Of a stretch of 64,000 nucleotides of DNA, positions 38,957-46,876 are shown one piece after another. The DNA comes from Paraburkholderia silvatlantica. GTDB lineage: Bacteria > Pseudomonadota > Gammaproteobacteria > Burkholderiales > Burkholderiaceae. The number at the start of each line of letters is the position of its first letter. Position 1 is the stretch's first letter. The notes beneath the pieces are model-generated. The model searched no databases and had not been told where the DNA came from. It saw only the letters and a list, made by a program, of their open reading frames with translations. The DNA lies in the NCBI RefSeq assembly GCF_003096715.1, contig NZ_QEOL01000007.1:186001-250000 (forward strand). Direction: 5' to 3'. A program made the translations under genes and the position numbers.

Positions 38957-39062
38957 GGCGGAGGGGCAAAAACAGGACGATCCAGTTTAGCCGCACTCCG
39001 CCCCCCCGCGCCGCGCGCGTACGTAACAGTTTGTCAGCGCGCTGGACGCGCCGCTTCGCGCC

Positions 39063-39707
39063 TCAGTAGGCCACCGTTGCGATCTGACGAATGAAGCGGC
39101 CCTGCTCCAGCTCGTCGACGAAGGCGATCGCATAGTCCTCGGCCGAAATGCGGCTCTCGCCCTTCGCGTCGGCGATCAGCGTATTGGCGCCTGTGCGGAA
39201 CGTGCCCTTGCGCTCGCCGGGAGCGATGATCGCGGCCGGCGCGAAGAAGGTCCAGTCGATGTCGGTGACCGTACGGTAGTAGTCGTACGCCTCGCGGTGG
39301 GCGAGCGCGATCGCCTTGTAGGCGTCGGGGAAGCCTTCGGTATCGACGAGCTGCTTGCCGGGCGCGACCTCCAGCGACCCGGCGCCGCCCACCACCACGA
39401 GACGCTTGAGCCCCGCGGCGCGCACGCCTTCCACGAGCGCGCGGCTCGCGACCAGCAGATCGCCGAGCTGATCCTTGGGCGGCGCGTAGGCGCTCGCCAC
39501 CACGTCGTGCCCGCGCACCGCGGCGGCGACGCTCGCCGCGTCGAGCAGGTCGGCCTTCGCCGCGTGGATGTTCGGCGCGGCCGCCACCCGCTCGGGCTGG
39601 CGCACCAGTGCGCTCACCTCGTGGCCGCGGCGCGCCGCTTCGGCGGCAATGCGCGAGCCGACCATGCCCGTTGCGCCAAAGAGGGCGATTTTCAGCGTCT
39701 TGCTCAT
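39063..39707 (-). CDS. NAD(P)-binding oxidoreductase/epimerase-like protein (YwnB-like)
   Basis: A 214-residue atypical short-chain dehydrogenase of the NmrA/YwnB type. The dinucleotide-binding motif GATGMVGSRIAAEAARRGHEV is at residues 10-30 and is followed by ALVRQPERV; VVVGGAGSLEVAPG lies at about 103. No classical YxxxK pair in the usual spacing is evident. AGGAG 9 bases before the ATG at 39707 supports the start. It lies directly downstream of an Rrf2-type regulator, as in the ywnA-ywnB pair of Bacillus subtilis, with an operator-like dyad at 39734-39752. Substrate unknown. Confidence 0.87.
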   Translation of the reverse strand: MSKTLKIALFGATGMVGSRIAAEAARRGHEVSALVRQPERVAAAPNIHAAKADLLDAASVAAAVRGHDVVASAYAPPKDQLGDLLVASRALVEGVRAAGLKRLVVVGGAGSLEVAPGKQLVDTEGFPDAYKAIALAHREAYDYYRTVTDIDWTFFAPAAIIAPGERKGTFRTGANTLIADAKGESRISAEDYAIAFVDELEQGRFIRQIATVAY

Positions 39708-39733
39708 GAACTGACTCCTGTTTTCCGTATTTA

Positions 39734-39752
39734 TGTAACTAACAAAGTTACA
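39734..39752. promoter_or_regulatory. Operator candidate for the Rrf2 regulator, upstream of the oxidoreductase
   Basis: TGTAAC (39734-39739) and GTTACA (39747-39752) form a dyad; the full arms are ATGTAACT/AGTTACAT with spacer AACAA. The same half-sites at the same 13-base pitch recur in front of the Rrf2 gene at 40327-40345. Confidence 0.65.
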
Positions 39753-39763
39753 TTTAGGGGGTG

Positions 39764-39784
39764 AAAAAACGGGGCAATGCCCCG
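39764..39784 (-). terminator. Terminator after the Rrf2 gene
   Basis: CGGGGC/GCCCCG around an AAT loop (39770-39784), followed on the minus strand by six U. It separates the regulator from the oxidoreductase transcript, so the latter needs its own promoter near the dyad at 39734-39752. Confidence 0.85.
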
Positions 39785-39812
39785 CTGATGATTTCGGCAG
39801 CGCGCCTTCCGT

Positions 39813-40268
39813 TCAGGCTCGCCGCGCCCGCGCGCGTTCGAGCTTGCGCTCGCTGCGCGCCATGTCGTCGACGACGTCCGCGAGCGTGCGGGCGGCGAGC
39901 GACGCCTCCATGGCGCGCTGTGCGTCGTCGATCACGCCGCGCAGCGTCTGCTGGATATGACGCCCGACGAGGCAGGCCGGATTCGGCTCCTCGCGATGCA
40001 TGGCGAACAGCTGTGCGTCGTCGACCGCGTGGTAGACGTCGAGCAGCGTGATCGCATGCGGCTCGCGCGCCAGCAGCGCGCCGCCGCCCGCGCCCAGTTG
40101 CGACGTCGTGAGGCCTGCGCCGGCAAGCATCGACAGGAGCCGGCGAATCAGCGCGGGATTCGTGTTCACGCTGCCCGCGATGATCTCCGACGAAAGCGGC
40201 ACGCCCTCCTGCTGCGCCAGCAGCGCGAGCACGTGAACGGCAAACGCGAAACGGCTACTCGTATTCAC
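39813..40268 (-). CDS. Rrf2-family regulator (YwnA-like)
   Basis: A 151-residue winged-helix repressor. The start chosen is the GTG at 40268 (MNTSSRFAFAVHVLALLAQQ), with GGCAGG upstream; the longer frame to 40322 adds 18 unmatched residues. Family strings are SSEIIAGSVNTNPALIRRLLSML (recognition helix) and AGGGALLAREPHAITLLDVYHAV. Only one cysteine is present near NPACLVGRH, so the three-cysteine iron-sulfur site of IscR-type members is missing; it belongs with the cluster-free YwnA branch. Operators flank it on both sides. The inducing signal is unknown. Confidence 0.9.
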   Translation of the reverse strand: MNTSSRFAFAVHVLALLAQQEGVPLSSEIIAGSVNTNPALIRRLLSMLAGAGLTTSQLGAGGGALLAREPHAITLLDVYHAVDDAQLFAMHREEPNPACLVGRHIQQTLRGVIDDAQRAMEASLAARTLADVVDDMARSERKLERARARRA

Positions 40269-40326
40269 GGCGAACCTGCCACTGCTGAGCGGCGCGCGAA
40301 CGGACGGAACCACGTGCGCCAATAAG

Positions 40327-40345
40327 TGTAACCATCATAATTACA
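40327..40345. promoter_or_regulatory. Second operator candidate, upstream of the Rrf2 gene
   Basis: TGTAAC (40327-40332) and ATTACA (40340-40345), the same half-sites and 13-base pitch as the dyad at 39734-39752 with one mismatch. Suggests autoregulation of the Rrf2 gene. Confidence 0.6.
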
Positions 40346-40392
40346 TTAATTCCCGGCGTCAACCGTTCAACCCGGCGCGCATGGCTGCGGCC

Positions 40393-40851
40393 TTATTTCG
40401 AGGCATCCGATGCCGGCGCCGACGCGGCGGCGTTGCTCGCCCAGCGTTGCAGCGAGTGCCCCGCGTTCGTCAAACCGGTGCCGGTGGCCGCGGCGGCCTG
40501 GCCGAGCAAGGCTTGCGCCGTGCTTGCCGCGCCGCGCAACTGGCCCTGCGCCGCCGAAGCCAGTTCGGCTGTGGATGCGCTCGCCTGCTGACCTTGCGAG
40601 GCCGCCGAATCGAGCTTCTGCTGCGCGGCGCCGAGTTGCTGGTTCACGAAACTCGCGGCCTTGCCGAGCGTTTGCGCCGCCTGCTGCGCCGCCTGGTTGG
40701 CGGCGTCCTGCGTGGCCTGCTTCACGGCGTCGGCGGACTGCTTGCCCAGATCGGGCGCGGAAGCGTCGTGCTTGTTACAGCCGGCGGCGAACGCCGCACA
40801 CGCGAGCAAGGAGGCAAGTGTCAGCCTTTGCGTCGAAACCTTCGAATACAT
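40393..40851 (-). CDS. Hypothetical Ala/Gln-rich lipoprotein
   Basis: A 152-residue protein from the ATG at 40851 (MYSKVSTQRLTLASLLACAA). CAGGA sits 6 bases upstream. A signal peptide with lipobox FAAGC gives a lipidated cysteine at about 25, followed by NKHDASAPD. The remainder is a heptad-like, Ala/Gln/Ser-rich helix (QQAAQTLGKAASFVNQQLGA), suggesting a periplasmic coiled coil. The upstream GNAT gene stops at 40854, three bases before this start, so translation is probably coupled. No family recognised. Confidence 0.8.
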   Translation of the reverse strand: MYSKVSTQRLTLASLLACAAFAAGCNKHDASAPDLGKQSADAVKQATQDAANQAAQQAAQTLGKAASFVNQQLGAAQQKLDSAASQGQQASASTAELASAAQGQLRGAASTAQALLGQAAAATGTGLTNAGHSLQRWASNAAASAPASDASK

Positions 40852-40853
40852 GG

Positions 40854-41390
40854 TCATCCTGAAAAATTCGCCGCATGAAGCGGCTTGCACAGATGAAAAC
40901 GCGGCAATGATACGCCGTCACGCAACACCGATTCTGACGAAATGAGCGAAAAGCCCGCACGCTCGAAAACCGGCCGCGACACCGCGCTCGCATCGGCGCT
41001 CAATACCGTCGAGCGCGCCTCGCGCGCGAGCGCTTCGAGCCGCGCCAGCAACGCCGTCGCGAGGCCGCGGCGCGACCACGCCGGCGCGACGTAAAGCATC
41101 TCGACGTGATCGAGCGGAAAGAGCTGCCCGAACGCCGCTGCCGCGCCGTCATGGTGCGCCACGAGCGTGACGCCGCGCGCAAGGCGCGCGTCGAAGTCCG
41201 CGAGATCGTCGGCGGCCGCAGCCCACGCGCTGCGCTGCGCTGCGTCGTAGCGCGAGGCCGCGAGCGTGGTCACGGACGCGCGGAACAAGGCGGCCAGCGC
41301 ACTCGCATCGCGGCCCGGCACGTAGCGCCTCCAGCCGACGGTTTGCAGTGCGTCGCCCGCGACGCCGTGCTTTGCGAAATCGTCAAACAT
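40854..41390 (-). CDS. GNAT-family N-acetyltransferase
   Basis: A 178-residue cytoplasmic acetyl-CoA-dependent transferase. The acetyl-CoA-binding motif A is MLYVAPAWSRRGLATALLARLE at about 97-118, with the Q/R-x-x-G-x-A pattern as RRGLA; motif B is at SRPVFERAGF (about 139). The N-terminal region (YVPGRDASALAALFRASVTTLA) fits GNAT motif C/D. The stop overlaps the ribosome site region of the lipoprotein gene. Substrate unknown. Confidence 0.9.
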   Translation of the reverse strand: MFDDFAKHGVAGDALQTVGWRRYVPGRDASALAALFRASVTTLAASRYDAAQRSAWAAAADDLADFDARLARGVTLVAHHDGAAAAFGQLFPLDHVEMLYVAPAWSRRGLATALLARLEALAREARSTVLSADASAVSRPVFERAGFSLISSESVLRDGVSLPRFHLCKPLHAANFSG

Positions 41391-41449
41391 GATGGGGTAG
41401 ACTGCCCACGTGCACGATCTGTTCCACAGTCCACCTCCGGAGACCCACG

Positions 41450-42031
41450 ATGGCCGTCAAGAAGATTCTGTTCCTCACCGGCGATTTTGCCGAAGACTAT
41501 GAAACGATGGTGCCGTTCCAGGCGCTGCAGGCCGTCGGCCACCGCGTCGACGCGGTGTGCCCGGGCAAGAAGGCTGGCGAGCGCGTGAAGACCGCCATCC
41601 ACGACTTCGAGGGCGACCAGACCTACACCGAAAAGCCGGGGCACCAGTTCGCGCTCAACGCGACTTTCGACGAAATCGACGCCGCCAGCTACGACGCGCT
41701 CGCCATTGCGGGGGGACGCGCGCCCGAATACCTGCGCCTCGACCCGAAGGTCATCGAGATGGTGCGTCACTTCGCCCAGGCGAACAAGCCCATCGCGGCG
41801 ATCTGCCATGCGGCCCAGCTGCTCGCCGCGGCCGAGGTGATCCGCGGCAAGCGCATTTCGGCCTATCCGGCCTGCGCGCCCGAGGTACGGCTCGCGGGTG
41901 GCGAATACGCCGACATCGCCATCGACAGCGCCGTGACGGACGCTCCCTTCGTCACCGCGCCGGCGTGGCCCGCTCATCCCGAATGGCTGCGCCAGTTCCT
42001 CGCGCTCCTCGGTACGCGCATCGAGCCGTGA
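41450..42031 (+). CDS. DJ-1/PfpI-family protein
   Basis: A 193-residue glutamine-amidotransferase-like protein of the DJ-1/PfpI superfamily (glyoxalase III, deglycase or protease-like members). The nucleophile elbow is [10 protein letters not shown], Cys at about 115 with adjacent His, and the conserved acidic residue is in [13 protein letters not shown] near residue 15. [16 protein letters not shown] is the expected glycine loop. The ATG at 41450 is preceded by CCGGAG. Divergent from the GNAT gene with 59 bases between. Precise activity cannot be assigned from sequence. Confidence 0.92.
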   Translation: MAVKKILFLTGDFAEDYETMVPFQALQAVGHRVDAVCPGKKAGERVKTAIHDFEGDQTYTEKPGHQFALNATFDEIDAASYDALAIAGGRAPEYLRLDPKVIEMVRHFAQANKPIAAICHAAQLLAAAEVIRGKRISAYPACAPEVRLAGGEYADIAIDSAVTDAPFVTAPAWPAHPEWLRQFLALLGTRIEP

Positions 42032-42176
42032 GCGAGCGCTGATCGACGCCCGCGTCGCACCTGCCTTGCACGGGGTGCGGCGTGCGAGCGCCGCCAATTC
42101 GGACTGGTCCGATATCGCCGCTTCGCCTCGCCGGCCAGAATAGCCGCCGGTTGCCGTGGAGTACGGAGTGCGTGTC

Positions 42177-42494
42177 GTGGATCTAACGAGCTGGCTAGTG
42201 GTACTCGCGATCGCCCTGGCGGCGATCCTCTTTTTTTGCAGGCGCGGCGGCCGCAAAGGCAGCCTGACCGACCGGGTGCGCCACGTGCACGGCACGCGTC
42301 TGCTCCTGCAGGGGGCGCTTGCGCTGTGGGCAGCACTGCTCGTGCTCGTGCGCAGCTTCGTCTTGCCGTTCGGCATCGCCATCAGTCATCACGCCATGCT
42401 GGCCATTACGCTGGCGCTTGCCGGCGTGGGCGCCGTCTGGACATTTCGCGCGAGCCGCCTCTTCAAGCCCCGCCGCATCTTTGGCACGCGCTGA
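42177..42494 (+). CDS. Small hypothetical membrane protein
   Basis: About 105 residues with three membrane segments (about 4-22, LVVLAIALAAILFFC; 45-62; 68-88) separated by an Arg-rich loop (CRRGGRKGSLTDRVRHVHG). Start uncertain: GTG at 42177 has GGAG 9 bases upstream; GTGs at 42156 and 42168 are in frame. No family recognised. The following 121 bases before the convergent kinase gene contain nothing clear. Confidence 0.6.
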   Translation: MDLTSWLVVLAIALAAILFFCRRGGRKGSLTDRVRHVHGTRLLLQGALALWAALLVLVRSFVLPFGIAISHHAMLAITLALAGVGAVWTFRASRLFKPRRIFGTR

Positions 42495-42615
42495 GCGCGC
42501 CTGTCTGGCGTGTCTAAGCGCCTGCCGGGGGTCGTAACGCCGTTGCCGGTGCCGTCCGCAATTCGCTTCGCACGCCGCCCTTCGCGTTCGCGCCACCCGA
42601 GTCATCGCTCGCACC

Positions 42616-44295
42616 CTATCCGGCAAGGCCACTGGGCGACGCTTCCGAACGCTCCGCGCGCTCGAGCGCGCTGATGATCTGCTCGGCGTCGCCGGGCAAC
42701 GGCGGCGCGACCGCAAGCGCGTCGGGCAGCGACAGATAGAACGTCGTCCCCTCGCCTTCCGCCGACTCCACCCAGACGCGCCCACCGTGGCGCTCCACCA
42801 CGCGGCGCACGAGCGCGAGCCCGATGCCCTCGCCCGACGCCACATTGCCGTGCATGCGCTGGAACGCCTGAAAGAGCCGCGGCAGGCCCACCTCGGGGAT
42901 GCCGAGCCCGTTGTCGCGCACGTAGAAAATCTGCAGCGATTCCACGCCCGGCGGCGCATGCGCCGTGCCGATCTCGACGCGCCCGTCGCGCGCCGGATCG
43001 AGATAGTTGAGCGCGTTGCCGATCAGGTTTGCAAACACCTGCTCCAGCGCTGTCGGATCGCCCCATACGTCGGACAGCGTTTGCACGCTGACTTGGGCGC
43101 CGCGTGCGCGGATCGAGGCGTGCATTGCGTCGACCACGCGCTGCACGAGCTCCTGCACGCTCACGCGCTGCCGCCGGTACTCCACGCGCCCCACGCGCGC
43201 GAGCCGCAGCAGCGCGTCGATGATGTGCGATGCGCGCAGCACGGCCGTTTGCAGATAGCGCAGCGCCTCGCCGATATCTTCGTTGATAGTGCGCTCGATG
43301 CGCTCGCGCACCTGCGGTGAAAGCGAAGAATTCGCGATGCGCTCGCGCAAGTCGTCGCACGCGTGATTGAGCTCGCGCGAGAAGCCCTGCAGGTTCACGA
43401 GCGGCGCGCGCAGATCGTGTGACACGCCGTGGATGAACATCTCGTTTTCCTGAGTCTGCTGACGCAGGTTTTCGTTGATGCGCGCCAGTTGGTCCGCGCG
43501 CCGCGCGAGGTCGGCTTGAAAACCGAGACGCATCCGCTCGGCTTCGATCAGCCTCTGGCTGATCTGATGCAGCGTGAGGTCGAGTTCGGCGATTTCGTCG
43601 TTGCCCGCCGTGAGCGGTGCGAGGGGTTCGTTTGCGGCCAGCCGGTTCGCGTTGTCGGAAAGCGCATCGAGCCGCCCGCGCACGCCGCGCGTAAAGACCC
43701 AGACGGCAAGCGCGACCAGCGCGATCGAGCCGAGCACTGCTGTCATCACGAGGGTCTGCTGCTGGGCGCGCGCCGCTTCGGCGGCGGATACCCGCAACAC
43801 GTCGAGGCGGCGCTCTTCGGTCTGGAACGAGACGATCTGCGCGCGCACGCGGTCGAGCACGTCGGCGGCCATGAGCGCGCGAAAGCGCTCGGCGAGGTCG
43901 GCTCGGCGGCCCGAGCGCAAGAGATCCTGCACGCGGTCCGACCATTGGCGATAGTTCTGCACGGCGTGGCGAATCTGCACGGCGCGCTCGATCTGCGCGG
44001 GATTATCGGAGACGAGATCGACGAGCCGGTCGATGCGGCGGTCCACGTCCATCCACATCGAAACCGGTGTGGAGTAGCCCGTGTCGTTGGCCGCCACCGC
44101 ACCGCGCAGCTTGACCGACTCGACCAGCACCGGTTCGAGCACCCGTGACGCCTGCGCCAGCACGGCCTGGCCACGCTGGCCCCAGCGCTCCGCGGCGGCG
44201 GCGTCGGCCTCCGCCTTCACGATGGCCGACAGCAAGCTCAGCTCGAATACAGCGGGAATCGCGATCAGCAGAAGCCCTTTGGTCGTGAGGCGCAT
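42616..44295 (-). CDS. Membrane sensor histidine kinase
   Basis: Two-component sensor with about 559 residues. A first membrane helix (about 7-24), a periplasmic CHASE3-like helical domain (25-180), a second membrane helix (about 184-204), a HAMP domain (205-260, RGVRGRLDALSDNANRLAANE), a coiled coil and the HisKA domain with HGVSHDLRAPLVNLQGFSREL, the phosphorylated His. The ATPase domain has IGNALNYLDPARDG (N box), VRDNGLGIPE (G1) and GEGIGLALVRRVVERHGG (G2). Start at ATG 44295 (MRLTTKGLLLIAIPAVFELS); 44328 is possible. No response-regulator gene is adjacent, so it is an orphan here. Confidence 0.92.
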   Translation of the reverse strand: MRLTTKGLLLIAIPAVFELSLLSAIVKAEADAAAAERWGQRGQAVLAQASRVLEPVLVESVKLRGAVAANDTGYSTPVSMWMDVDRRIDRLVDLVSDNPAQIERAVQIRHAVQNYRQWSDRVQDLLRSGRRADLAERFRALMAADVLDRVRAQIVSFQTEERRLDVLRVSAAEAARAQQQTLVMTAVLGSIALVALAVWVFTRGVRGRLDALSDNANRLAANEPLAPLTAGNDEIAELDLTLHQISQRLIEAERMRLGFQADLARRADQLARINENLRQQTQENEMFIHGVSHDLRAPLVNLQGFSRELNHACDDLRERIANSSLSPQVRERIERTINEDIGEALRYLQTAVLRASHIIDALLRLARVGRVEYRRQRVSVQELVQRVVDAMHASIRARGAQVSVQTLSDVWGDPTALEQVFANLIGNALNYLDPARDGRVEIGTAHAPPGVESLQIFYVRDNGLGIPEVGLPRLFQAFQRMHGNVASGEGIGLALVRRVVERHGGRVWVESAEGEGTTFYLSLPDALAVAPPLPGDAEQIISALERAERSEASPSGLAG

Positions 44296-44510
44296 TGCGT
44301 GGCGGGTACCGGACAACCGGACGCGCATGAGGTGGCAATCCGGCCATTATGTCGGCGTTTGCGCCCCATGTGCGCCCGAAGTGTATCCCTCGCGAAAACG
44401 CGAGATATTTTCGATTTGCCGACAATTTAATGATCCGGAAAGGAAAAACGAATCAAACGCCCTGTTATGGCGCGCGATTTCCCCACCTTTGCGCGCAAGC
44501 GCCGAGTTTG

Positions 44511-44527
44511 TGCCGGAATATGGTGCA
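44511..44527. promoter_or_regulatory. NtrC-like upstream activator site for amt
   Basis: The 17-base TGCCGGAATATGGTGCA has the NtrC dyad layout TGCACC-N5-GGTGCA: right half perfect, left half TGC only. It is centred about 157 bases before the predicted amt start of transcription. A second GGTGCA half-site is at 44586-44591. Confidence 0.5.
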
Positions 44528-44649
44528 TACGCCCCAGTTATCCGCACCCGCACGGGCAATATGACACCTGCCATTTTCCCGCGTCGGTGCACGTCCGCAC
44601 CGGCTTGACGCCTGTTGCGGCCGTGAATTCACCAGTTTGGCGCTGAAGC

Positions 44650-44665
44650 TGGCCCACATCTTGCT
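44650..44665 (+). promoter_or_regulatory. Sigma-54 (RpoN) promoter of amt
   Basis: TGGCCCACATCTTGCT matches TGGCACG-N4-TTGCW with the GG and GC dinucleotides exactly spaced (-24/-12). Transcription would start near 44676, giving a 27-base leader before the ATG at 44703. It rules out upstream in-frame start codons at 44637 and 44670. Confidence 0.8.
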
Positions 44666-44702
44666 GTCTATGCGCCCATTTTGGGCAAACTGGGTACGCC
44701 AG

Positions 44703-45905
44703 ATGGACAACCTCAAAACCGGCACCGACACGCTATTCCTGCTGCTGGGCGCCGCCATGGTGCTCGCCATGCACGCGGGTTTCGCGTTTCTCGAACTGGG
44801 CACCGTACGCAAGAAGAACCAGGTCAATGCGCTCGTGAAGATCCTCGTCGATTTTTCGATTTCGACGATCGCCTACTTCTTCATTGGCTATACGCTCGCC
44901 TACGGCGTGCAGTTCTTCTCGCACGCCGACGTGCTCGCCGAGCACAACGGCTACGCGCTCGTGCGCTTCTTCTTCCTGCTCACCTTCGCGGCGGCCATCC
45001 CGGCCATCGTGTCGGGCGGCATTGCCGAGCGCTCGAAGTTCAATCCGCAGCTGTTCGCGACCTTCGTGATCGTCGGCTTCCTCTACCCGTTTTTCGAGGG
45101 GTTGGTGTGGAACAACCGCCTCGGTTTCGAGGATGCGATGACACACGTGTTCGGCATGCCGTTCCATGACTTCGCGGGCTCGGTGGTCGTCCACGCGTTC
45201 GGCGGCTGGATCGCGCTGCCGGCCGTGCTGCTGCTCGGGCCGCGCCACGGCCGCTACACGCGCGACGGCCGCATCGCCGCGCATCCGCCCTCGAACATCC
45301 CGTTTCTCGCACTCGGCGCATGGGTGCTCGCGGTGGGCTGGTTCGGCTTTAACGTGATGAGCGCGCAAACCATCGACAAGATCAGCGGTCTCGTCGCCGT
45401 CAACTCGCTCATGGCGATGGTGGGCGGCACGCTCGCCGCGTGGTTCGCGGGCCGCAACGATCCGGGCTTCACGTATAACGGGCCGCTCGCGGGTCTCGTG
45501 GCCGTGTGCGCGGGCTCGGACATCATGCATCCGCTCGGCGCGCTCGTGACGGGGGCGGTTGCCGGCGCGCTGTTCGTCTATATGTTCACCTGCGTGCAGA
45601 ACCGCTGGCGCATCGACGACGTGCTCGGCGTGTGGCCGCTGCACGGCCTGTGCGGCGCGTGGGGCGGCATCGCCGCGGGTGTCTTTGGCCAGCGCTGGCT
45701 CGGCGGGCTCGGCGGCGTCTCGCTCGGCGCGCAGATCGTCGGCACGCTTGCCGGCATCGTGATCGCCTTCCTTGGCGGCCTCGTGGTGTACGGCCTGCTG
45801 CGCAAGCTCGTTGGGCTGCGCATCGATCGCGAACAGGAATTCAACGGCACCGACCTGTCGATCCACAAGATCACGGCCACACCGGAACGCGAAACGGTTT
45901 CCTGA
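44703..45905 (+). CDS. amt: Ammonium transporter (Amt/Rh family)
   Basis: Trimeric inner-membrane channel for ammonium uptake, here 400 residues with eleven predicted membrane helices. The twin pore histidines fit SVVVHAFGGW (about 160) and VWPLHGLCGAWGG (about 312), and the phenylalanine gate region is at the end of helix 3/5 (IVGFLYPFFEGLVW). Family signature AGSDIMHPLGALVTGAVAG is present. The start was chosen from the sigma-54 promoter position. No glnK/PII gene is adjacent, unlike the usual glnK-amtB pair. The C-terminal cytoplasmic tail carries LRIDREQEFNGTDLSIHKI, the conserved Amt regulatory tail. Confidence 0.95.
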   Translation: MDNLKTGTDTLFLLLGAAMVLAMHAGFAFLELGTVRKKNQVNALVKILVDFSISTIAYFFIGYTLAYGVQFFSHADVLAEHNGYALVRFFFLLTFAAAIPAIVSGGIAERSKFNPQLFATFVIVGFLYPFFEGLVWNNRLGFEDAMTHVFGMPFHDFAGSVVVHAFGGWIALPAVLLLGPRHGRYTRDGRIAAHPPSNIPFLALGAWVLAVGWFGFNVMSAQTIDKISGLVAVNSLMAMVGGTLAAWFAGRNDPGFTYNGPLAGLVAVCAGSDIMHPLGALVTGAVAGALFVYMFTCVQNRWRIDDVLGVWPLHGLCGAWGGIAAGVFGQRWLGGLGGVSLGAQIVGTLAGIVIAFLGGLVVYGLLRKLVGLRIDREQEFNGTDLSIHKITATPERETVS

Positions 45906-45935
45906 CTGGCGCGCAATACGATCATGCGGCGACCA

Positions 45936-45960
45936 TGCGGGCGGCGCCCTGCCGCCCGCA
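45936..45960. terminator. Perfect hairpin between convergent amt and SDR genes
   Basis: TGCGGGCGGC (45936-45945) pairs with GCCGCCCGCA (45951-45960), loop of five. No T tract, so it may end transcription only weakly or with Rho; it is symmetric and serves both directions. Confidence 0.5.
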
Positions 45961-45985
45961 CGCCGTACGCATCGCTAACGGCGCC

Positions 45986-46735
45986 TCAAAGCTGGCCCAT
46001 GCCGCCGGCGACAATCACCTCGGTGCCGACCATGAAAGCCGATTCGGCTGCGCTCAGATGCAGCACCGTGGAGGCGATCTCCTCCACCGTCGCAAAGCGC
46101 TTGAGCGGCACCAGCGCACGAATCGATTCCTCGGCCGCCGCGAGCGCGGCGGCGTCCATGCCGAACTTGTTGTAGAGCGGCGTCTTCACGGGGCCGGGGC
46201 TCACCACGTTCACACGAATGCCGCGCGGCAGCAGTTCGGCCGACAGCGTCTTCGCGAACGAGATCAGCGCCGCCTTGCTCGCCGCATACACCGACGAAGT
46301 GGGCATACCGATATGCGCGTTGATCGAGCCGTTGAGCACGATGGCCGCGCCGTCATTGAGCACCGGCAGGAGTGCCTGAATCTGGAAATACGCGCCCTTC
46401 ACGTTGGTGTCGAAGGTGACGTCCCAGAGCGCTTCGTCCACTTGCTCGAACGGCGCGAGCTTCGCCACACCCGCGTTGATGAACACCGCATCGAGGCGCA
46501 GGCCCGCGTCGCGCACCGCGGCTGCCAGTTCGCGTGCGCCGGTGAGCGAGGCGGCGTCGTTGCGCCAGGCGTGAGCGTTCGTGCCGAGCGCGAGGCGCGC
46601 GGCTTCGAGGCCGGCTTCATCGCGGCCAGTGACGATGACGTGCGCGCCTTCGGCGGCGTAGGCAAGCGCGGCAGCGAGGCCGATGCCGCTGGTTCCGCCG
46701 GTGACGAGGACAGTTTTGCTGGCAAAGCGGTTCAT
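45986..46735 (-). CDS. Short-chain dehydrogenase/reductase
   Basis: A classical SDR of 249 residues. Start at the ATG at 46735 (MNRFASKTVLVTGGTSGIGL) with AAGGAG 7 bases upstream; a longer frame runs 41 codons further without support. The TGGTSGIG cofactor motif is at 13-20, NAG at about 85-87, the catalytic Ser/Tyr/Lys in LNGSINAH and SVYAASKAAL (about 147-156), and SPGPVKTPLY follows. Likely NAD(P)-dependent alcohol/ketone oxidoreductase; substrate unknown. It lies 141 bases downstream of a LysR gene in the same direction, which may control it. Confidence 0.93.
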   Translation of the reverse strand: MNRFASKTVLVTGGTSGIGLAAALAYAAEGAHVIVTGRDEAGLEAARLALGTNAHAWRNDAASLTGARELAAAVRDAGLRLDAVFINAGVAKLAPFEQVDEALWDVTFDTNVKGAYFQIQALLPVLNDGAAIVLNGSINAHIGMPTSSVYAASKAALISFAKTLSAELLPRGIRVNVVSPGPVKTPLYNKFGMDAAALAAAEESIRALVPLKRFATVEEIASTVLHLSAAESAFMVGTEVIVAGGMGQL

Positions 46736-46876
46736 GACGTTCTCCTTGAAGGGGATAGTCTCGATCTGAGACTGTGATGCCATATTGCCGGGCGGCGCGC
46801 TGCCTGCCGTACGACAATCCTGGCGCAAACGTTCGAAGCTATCGAACGTCTGTGCCATGCCTGCGGGCAGCCGGCT

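Noticed and set aside
44637..44702. Upstream starts (TTG 44637, ATG 44670) for amt
   Set aside because: They lie before or within the sigma-54 promoter, upstream of the predicted start of transcription.
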